Part shown: positions 6,314 through 10,980 of the stretch, in pieces
Numbering within the stretch: the first letter of the stretch is position 1
Layout: each line of letters starts with the position of its first letter
Assembly: GCA_002435585.1 (NCBI GenBank)
Contig: DJDY01000086.1
Location: forward strand, 7,060-18,039
Direction of reading: 5' to 3'
DNA from: Lachnospira sp. UBA5912
GTDB lineage: Bacteria; Bacillota; Clostridia; Lachnospirales; Lachnospiraceae
DNA: 10,980 nucleotides
The notes under the pieces: generated by a model
Told to the model about the DNA's origin: nothing
The model's input: the letters and a program-made list of their open reading frames with translations, nothing else
Databases searched by the model: none
Program-made: the position numbers and the translations under genes

Positions 6314-7498
6314 ATGAAGAAGATAGGATTCGTTATTCCATGGTATTATAAAGATATACGCGGCGGGGCAGAGCAGGAATTAAGAGGACTTGTACAGCAT
6401 CTGCATGCTGCAGGAGTTGATGTAGAGGTTATAACTACGTGTGTTAAAGAGTTTGCTTCTGACTGGACTGAAAACTATTTCAAAGAAGGTATAGAACATA
6501 TAGATGGAGTAACAGTAAGAAGATTTAAAGTAAGGAAAGGAAATATGAAAGAATTCCATGCTATTAATGCTAAGTTAATGCAGGGAAAAACAATATCATA
6601 TGATGAAGAAACAACTTTTCTTAAAGAGATGGTAAACAGTCCTGATATGTATGATTATATAAGAGAACATAGTGAGGATTATCATAGGTTTGTGTTTATA
6701 CCTTATATGTTTGGTACAACTTATTATGGCATTCAGTCGTGTCCATTTAAATCAATATTGATTCCTTGTCTTCATGACGAAGCATATGCGTATTTCAGAC
6801 ATTTCAGGGAAACGTTCAGAGATTTGAGAGGAATAGCTTTCAATGCAAAACCAGAACAGGAGCTTGCTAATGAAATACTTGATCTAAGGGGTGTTAACCA
6901 GCTGCTTTTAGGTATTGGCATAGAAACTGATTTTGAATATGATGCAGACAGATTCAGAAAAAAATATAATATCAATTCTCCGTATATTATATATGCTGGA
7001 AGAAAAGATGAAGCGAAAAATATTAATACGCTCATAACATATTTTGCAGAATACAAGAAAAGAAATTCTGATAAGATTCCTGACATTAAGCTTGTATTAA
7101 TAGGTGGCGGTGAGGTTAATGTACCAGCAGCTATCAAAGATGATGTTATTGACTTAGGTTTTGTTGACATACAGGATAAGTATGATGCATGTTCTGGTGC
7201 GATATGTTTATGCCAGCCATCAAAGAATGAGAGCTTTTCTATAGTTATCATGGAAAGCTGGCTTACAGAAAGACCTGTTCTTGTTCATAGTGAGTGCAAT
7301 GTTACGAGTAACTTTGCAAGGGAGTCTAATTCGGGATTATATTTTGGCAACTATTTTGAGTTTGAGGGCTGCCTTAACTATTATATTGATAATTCGCAGA
7401 CGGCATCACAGATGGGACGTACAGGAAGGCAGTTTGTTCTGGATAATTTCAAGTGGGATGTAGTACTTAAGAAGTTTATAGATTTTCTTGATATGTAA
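6314..7498 (+). CDS. GT4-type glycosyltransferase, paralogue of the next gene
   Basis: This 394-residue GT-B enzyme starts with MKKIGFVIPWYYKDIRGGAEQEL. The glycine-rich GGAE loop (17-20) after the first beta strand is typical of the GT4 acceptor domain. VEVITTC and GVTVRRFKV (65-73) follow. The donor half has YIIYAGRKDEAKNI (224-237, Arg230 and Lys235), KLVLIGGG (259-266) and an E-x7-E pair at Glu306 and Glu314 (NESFSIVIMES). The C-terminus holds YFEFEGCLNYY and FKWD. It shares these blocks and the same order with the protein encoded at 7564-8763, so the two arose by duplication. The substrates are unknown. The gene sits 16 bases after the previous glycosyltransferase and is followed by a 65-base spacer with a small hairpin. 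Family assignment is firm, while specificity is not readable. Confidence 0.9.
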   Translation: MKKIGFVIPWYYKDIRGGAEQELRGLVQHLHAAGVDVEVITTCVKEFASDWTENYFKEGIEHIDGVTVRRFKVRKGNMKEFHAINAKLMQGKTISYDEETTFLKEMVNSPDMYDYIREHSEDYHRFVFIPYMFGTTYYGIQSCPFKSILIPCLHDEAYAYFRHFRETFRDLRGIAFNAKPEQELANEILDLRGVNQLLLGIGIETDFEYDADRFRKKYNINSPYIIYAGRKDEAKNINTLITYFAEYKKRNSDKIPDIKLVLIGGGEVNVPAAIKDDVIDLGFVDIQDKYDACSGAICLCQPSKNESFSIVIMESWLTERPVLVHSECNVTSNFARESNSGLYFGNYFEFEGCLNYYIDNSQTASQMGRTGRQFVLDNFKWDVVLKKFIDFLDM

Positions 7499-7503
7499 TA
7501 AAA

Positions 7504-7530
7504 GCACATTGTTAAATATATTTAATGTGC
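7504..7530 (+). repeat. Small inverted repeat (possible hairpin) between the paralogous glycosyltransferases
   Basis: GCACATT (7504-7510) and AATGTGC (7524-7530) can pair as a 7-bp stem, extended by one possible G-U pair, around an AT-rich loop. It begins five bases after the stop at 7496-7498. The bases that follow, CAGAGAATGTCTT, do not form a T-run, so a terminator is not supported. It may be an mRNA stability or processing element. Confidence 0.4.
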
Positions 7531-7553
7531 CAGAGAATGTCTTATTAAAAAAT

Positions 7554-7557
7554 GGAG
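7554..7557 (+). promoter_or_regulatory. Ribosome binding site deciding the third glycosyltransferase start at 7564
   Basis: GGAG is six bases before ATG 7564. The in-frame ATG at 7552 overlaps it and is less likely to be used. MKKIAIINQ from 7564 also matches the paralogue's N-terminus. Confidence 0.75.
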
Positions 7558-7563
7558 ATTATT

Positions 7564-8763
7564 ATGAAAAAGATAGCAATTATTAATCAAAGATATGGCC
7601 TTGAAGTTAATGGTGGTTCGGAATTATATTCAAGGGAAATAGCAGAGAGATTAAAAGCCAAATATGAAGTTGAGGTGTTAACTTCATGTGCAGTTGAATA
7701 TGTAAAATGGTCTAACTATTATAAAGAGGGAGTTGAGGATATCAATGGTGTTACTGTAAGAAGATTTAAGACAGAACACGAAAGAATACCTAAGATATTC
7801 TCAGCACTTGATTCAGAGATGCTTTCCAATCCTGATGCTCCTGTAGAACTTTCAGACAGATGGATAGAGCACATGGGTCCTTTCTGTCCACAGCTTGTAG
7901 AATATGTTGATGAACATCAGGATGAATATGAAGCTATTATAGTAGTAACTTATCTTTATTATACAGCGGTTAAGAGTATAGTAAGAATTAAGAACAAGGC
8001 AATATTTATCCCTACAGCCCATCAGGAGCCATTCATACATTTTGATATGTATAAAAAGGTGTTTGGCGCAGCAGATGCTTTTGTATTCCTTACTGATGAA
8101 GAAAAAGATCTTGTACATTCAATATTCCATAATGAAGATGTACCATACGAGGTATGTGGCGTAGGTGTCGATGTTCCATCTGAGGTAAGTGCTGAAAGAT
8201 TTAGAAAAAAATACAGCCAGTATAATCTTGACAATTATATAATCTATGTCGGAAGAATAGATGAAGGTAAGGATTGTCCAAGATTGTTCAGATATTTTAT
8301 GGAATATAAGAAAAGAAATAAAGGCAGCAACCTGAAATTAGTACTTATGGGAAAAGCTGTGTGTGAGATTCCTAAACATCCGGATATAATTAATCTTGGA
8401 TTTGTTACAGATGAGGATAAGTTTGATGGTATAAGTGGAGCTAAAGCACTTATGCTCCCATCAAAGTTTGAAAGTCTGTCTATATCTGTACTTGAGGCAA
8501 TGACTCTTTCAAAGCCGGTTATTGTCAATGGTATATGTGATGTATTAAAGGGTCATTGTGTTAAGAGTAATGGTGGGTTATACTATAAGAATTATTTTGA
8601 ATTCGAAGGATGCCTTAATTATTTATACGAACATCCTGATGTATATGAGATTATGTGTAAAAATGCAAGAAAGTATGTAGAGGATTACTTCCAGTGGGAT
8701 GATATTATGAGGAAGTTTGATGAGATAATAGCGAAAGTTGGAGAGAAAAATGATAGGCAGTAA
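7564..8763 (+). CDS. GT4-type glycosyltransferase, paralogue of the preceding gene
   Basis: This 399-residue GT-B enzyme opens MKKIAIINQRYGLEVNGGSELYSREIAERL, with the GGSE acceptor-domain loop (17-20). VEVLTSC and INGVTVRRFK (60-69) follow, then in the donor half YIIYVGRIDEGKD (225-237, Arg231 and Lys236), KLVLMGK (258-264) and the E-x7-E pair Glu303 and Glu311 (FESLSISVLEA). YYKNYFEFEGCLNYL and FQWDD near the C-terminus match the preceding enzyme closely. The middle acceptor section (about 75-170) differs more, so the two probably act on different acceptors. The gene overlaps the start of the membrane-protein gene by 14 bases, which indicates translational coupling. The retaining mechanism is known for the family. 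The sugar and linkage are unknown. Confidence 0.9.
   Translation: MKKIAIINQRYGLEVNGGSELYSREIAERLKAKYEVEVLTSCAVEYVKWSNYYKEGVEDINGVTVRRFKTEHERIPKIFSALDSEMLSNPDAPVELSDRWIEHMGPFCPQLVEYVDEHQDEYEAIIVVTYLYYTAVKSIVRIKNKAIFIPTAHQEPFIHFDMYKKVFGAADAFVFLTDEEKDLVHSIFHNEDVPYEVCGVGVDVPSEVSAERFRKKYSQYNLDNYIIYVGRIDEGKDCPRLFRYFMEYKKRNKGSNLKLVLMGKAVCEIPKHPDIINLGFVTDEDKFDGISGAKALMLPSKFESLSISVLEAMTLSKPVIVNGICDVLKGHCVKSNGGLYYKNYFEFEGCLNYLYEHPDVYEIMCKNARKYVEDYFQWDDIMRKFDEIIAKVGEKNDRQ
8740..8743 (+). promoter_or_regulatory. Ribosome binding site deciding the membrane protein start at 8750
   Basis: GGAG, inside the end of the preceding gene, is six bases before ATG 8750. An in-frame TTG at 8738 overlaps it and is a poorer start. 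Confidence 0.65.
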
Positions 8764-10561
8764 GCTGGAAAAATATGGTAAATATTTAATATGGGCAGGA
8801 ATTGCGGTATTGTATCTGCTTTGTTTTAAAATAGTTATACAGAGTGGATATATGTTTGACGATATGTGGACTCATGTAGACCGTGGCTTCGCAATTAGTA
8901 ATGATGTCACAGTAACAGATATAGTTCTTGGTGATATTAAAAGGTGGGCAACGGTTAATGGAAGAATTCTTATATTTTCGTTTTATTGCGATTATGTATT
9001 ATGTTATCTTCCACTTGTGGTTTACAAGGGAATGATAGTTGCAGCTATATTCTTTGATGCTCTTTTCTTATCAGCAATTGTTAAAGAATTGACAGATTCA
9101 AAGCCCTTATCATATCTTTGTGTTGTTATTTTCCCAGCAGTGATTTCGTTCAGGGCAACATATTATACAGGAGTATATGCATTCCATGGTCTTGTACAGT
9201 TTTGTCTTTTGTTTGTTTTGTGTGCTGTGTTATGTTATATAAAATACAGAAAAACAGGCAAAGTTATTTTTCAGGTGCTAAGCTGTATAAGCTGGTTTAT
9301 CTCACTTGGTCTGTACGAAGTATCATATATTTTATGCGTTCTGTTTATAATAGCACTTATATGTATAGATGGATGGGATTACTTAAGAAAGAATTTCTGG
9401 AAAGCTATAAAAACAGGTCTGCCACAGATTATTATAATGATATTCTGGGTTGTATTTAACTTGTTAGTAAGGCATCTTGCAAGTGGTAATTATGATGGCG
9501 CTACAGTTAATATGAGTCTTGGCAAAATCGTAACTACATTTGTAAAACAGTGTTCTGGTGCTATTGGATTTGGTGCGGCAGTCAAGGATTTTTTTCAGGC
9601 AGATGCTAAGTTCTGGATAGAGTTTATAAGAGAAAATATAGGAATAAGCAATATAATCACATATATATTATTTTTTGCAGCTTTTCTTTTTATTGTTTTA
9701 TATCTTAAGGATAAAGAAAAGAAAAACCTGACAGGTATGATCTGGTTTGGTGTGGCTCTTATAGCCTTACCATCTGTACTGATAGCTATATCTGTCAAAT
9801 ATCAGAGGGAAATAGAGTGGTTTGTTGGTTATATTCCAGCTTACTTTGGAAGCTGGGGAGTTGCACTTATTATTTCGGCTGTTATTGTAATAATCGGAAG
9901 AAGAATAAAGAATAAAAAGTTGTTTATTGTATTTAATGTAGTTATGGCGGCATTATTTACTGTGATTTTTGCTTTCGATAATATAGTGGGTACATATTCA
10001 GTAAAAGATGCTGATTCATTTTATCAGGATGATGTAGATACTATGCAGGATGCAATTGATGCAGGTATTCTTGATAATATAGGAATGGATTATGTGTTTG
10101 ATATATCACATGCTATATATACATTGGATGCTGGATATACTAACAGAGCTTATGTAACCTGGCTGTTAAAAAAGAACAATGTTATAGGATGGGATGATGT
10201 ACTTTTAAAAGAAGGAAAAACATATAAGTTGTCTGATGAGTATAATATTATGAAACAGAAAGACTTTAAGATACTTAATCATGTCAATAATAATTATGTA
10301 GTGCTTGCAGAGTGCAGCAATCACAACATTATTCTTGGAAATGGAACATATGATTATGATATATATACTGACAGTATAGATATTTTCCTGTATAATCATG
10401 ATAATAATATGACAATGGTATGTGAAAATAATTATGGAAAAAAGCTAAGCTATGATATAACGGACGAAGACTGTATAAAAACAGGCAGATATGGTAAGGT
10501 ATATCACATAGACTTAATGGATAATATAGATATAAATTCAATATCTATAAGCGCAAGATAA
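8750..10561 (+). CDS. Polytopic membrane protein, probable GT-C-type (GtrII-like) glycosyltransferase
   Basis: This 603-residue protein has about ten or eleven membrane segments between residues 11 and 412 and a hydrophilic tail of about 190 residues (about 415-603). After the first helix (about 11-31) comes GYMFDDMWTHVDRG (33-46). An acidic pair in the first extracytoplasmic loop is the usual catalytic-site feature of GT-C enzymes, and VNGRILIFSF (69-78) resembles the 'GR' segment before the next helices in GtrII-like proteins. GT-C enzymes take sugars from polyprenyl-phosphate donors outside the membrane. The C-terminal tail would then also be outside and might bind the acceptor. It is rich in Asp, Asn and Tyr and shows no motif I can name. 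The gene overlaps the preceding glycosyltransferase by 14 bases, so it belongs to the same operon. The membrane topology is clear, but glycosyltransferase activity is inferred. An alternative is a non-enzymatic polymer assembly or ligase-type protein. Confidence 0.65.
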   Translation: MIGSKLEKYGKYLIWAGIAVLYLLCFKIVIQSGYMFDDMWTHVDRGFAISNDVTVTDIVLGDIKRWATVNGRILIFSFYCDYVLCYLPLVVYKGMIVAAIFFDALFLSAIVKELTDSKPLSYLCVVIFPAVISFRATYYTGVYAFHGLVQFCLLFVLCAVLCYIKYRKTGKVIFQVLSCISWFISLGLYEVSYILCVLFIIALICIDGWDYLRKNFWKAIKTGLPQIIIMIFWVVFNLLVRHLASGNYDGATVNMSLGKIVTTFVKQCSGAIGFGAAVKDFFQADAKFWIEFIRENIGISNIITYILFFAAFLFIVLYLKDKEKKNLTGMIWFGVALIALPSVLIAISVKYQREIEWFVGYIPAYFGSWGVALIISAVIVIIGRRIKNKKLFIVFNVVMAALFTVIFAFDNIVGTYSVKDADSFYQDDVDTMQDAIDAGILDNIGMDYVFDISHAIYTLDAGYTNRAYVTWLLKKNNVIGWDDVLLKEGKTYKLSDEYNIMKQKDFKILNHVNNNYVVLAECSNHNIILGNGTYDYDIYTDSIDIFLYNHDNNMTMVCENNYGKKLSYDITDEDCIKTGRYGKVYHIDLMDNIDINSISISAR

Positions 10562-10595
10562 ATAAATTACTAGTGATATTGGAGAGTATTATATT

Positions 10596-10980
10596 ATGGA
10601 AAAGATTACGAATTATTTAAAAAGGACATGGCAGAGTTATTGCAGTTTTATATTAATGATATTGATAATATTTGGAATGATGTATCATCTGATGGAACTT
10701 GGTAACTGCCAGCTTAATATTCCATTGTTTTATCTTGGCGGTGACGATATGGGAGTTATTGTTAATGCCAAGCAGTTCACAGAACAGGCGTGGAATCTGA
10801 CTTGTGACAGATTGGGAGCACCATTTTCAGTACAGTATTATGATTTTACATCTTCAATGATGCACAATGTTGGTCTTTTTATTATGAAGATATTCGCTAT
10901 GATTTCAGGTGATGCAGCAGTTGCCATGAATCTTACATATCTTTCTATATTCTTCATGGCAGGAATAATATCTTATTTTG
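10596..10980 (+). CDS. Membrane protein, probable GT-C-type glycosyltransferase, 3' truncated by window end
   Basis: Only the first 128 residues are visible. A hydrophobic helix (about 16-35) is followed by PLFYLGGDDMGVIVNAK (44-60) with an acidic pair, then NLTCDRLGAPFSVQYYDF (71-88), and the start of further helices. From memory, the pattern of an acidic pair after TM1, then 'RLGAPF...yDF', then a helix with 'NLtYL', matches a family of large uncharacterised GT-C-like membrane proteins found in polysaccharide loci. The start follows the previous gene by 34 bases. The best Shine-Dalgarno, GGAG at 10581-10584, is 11 bases from ATG 10596, longer than the six bases seen elsewhere here. Together with the preceding gene it suggests two extracytoplasmic sugar-transfer steps. 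The remainder is needed to confirm helix count and length. Confidence 0.6.
   Translation, partial: MEKITNYLKRTWQSYCSFILMILIIFGMMYHLMELGNCQLNIPLFYLGGDDMGVIVNAKQFTEQAWNLTCDRLGAPFSVQYYDFTSSMMHNVGLFIMKIFAMISGDAAVAMNLTYLSIFFMAGIISYF

Noticed and set aside
6772..7251. 159-codon open frame on the minus strand
   Set aside because: It lies fully within a clear GT4 gene, has no ribosome binding site or recognisable domain, and is explained by codon bias of the gene on the other strand. The same applies to the other minus-strand frames in the window.
9118..9459. 113-codon + strand frame rich in Cys, Tyr and Trp
   Set aside because: It is a shifted reading of the membrane-protein gene, without its own start signal.

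Overview
The window reads as one co-directional surface-polysaccharide locus from a low-G+C Gram-positive bacterium. AT-rich codons (AGA, ATA, GAT, AAT), GGAG-type ribosome binding sites and gene family flavour suggest a Clostridia/Lachnospiraceae-type Firmicute, but this is an inference and no taxonomic marker is present. Every gene supported here is on the + strand. No tRNA, rRNA, IS element, CRISPR array or convincing intrinsic terminator was seen. The first and last genes run off the window.

Layout. (1) 1-1829 encodes an ABC-type polysaccharide exporter: the C-terminal part of a Wzm/TagG-like permease, then a Wzt-like ATPase carrying a charged linker and a C-terminal glycan-binding-type domain. 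(2) 1868-4574 is a tightly coupled pair, a membrane-anchored SGNH-hydrolase-like protein and an MBOAT (DltB/AlgI-type) membrane O-acyltransferase, a typical arrangement for moving an acyl group (probably acetyl) across the membrane onto an extracytoplasmic glycan. (3) 4575-4796 is a 222-base very AT-rich non-coding gap with an inverted repeat, a short tandem repeat and weak promoter-like hexamers. It probably separates two transcription units. (4) 4797-5213 encodes a small protein of unknown function with a C-terminal coiled coil, followed after one base by the first of three GT4-type (GT-B fold) glycosyltransferases (5215-6297, 6314-7498, 7564-8763). The second and third are clear paralogues. 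(5) 8750-10561 and 10596-10980+ encode two polytopic membrane proteins with an acidic pair just after the first membrane helix, the look of GT-C lipid-phosphosugar-dependent glycosyltransferases.

Working model (inference). The cytoplasmic GT4 enzymes build a lipid-linked glycan, the Wzm/Wzt pair exports it, and the SGNH/MBOAT pair plus the GT-C-like proteins may acylate and glycosylate it outside. Each part belongs to a recognisable family. What deserves a closer look is the combination of chain-end-type export with two kinds of extracytoplasmic modification in a probable Gram-positive, the small coiled-coil protein, and a repeated start-site architecture in which the Shine-Dalgarno overlaps an in-frame NTG 12 bases before the likely true start.
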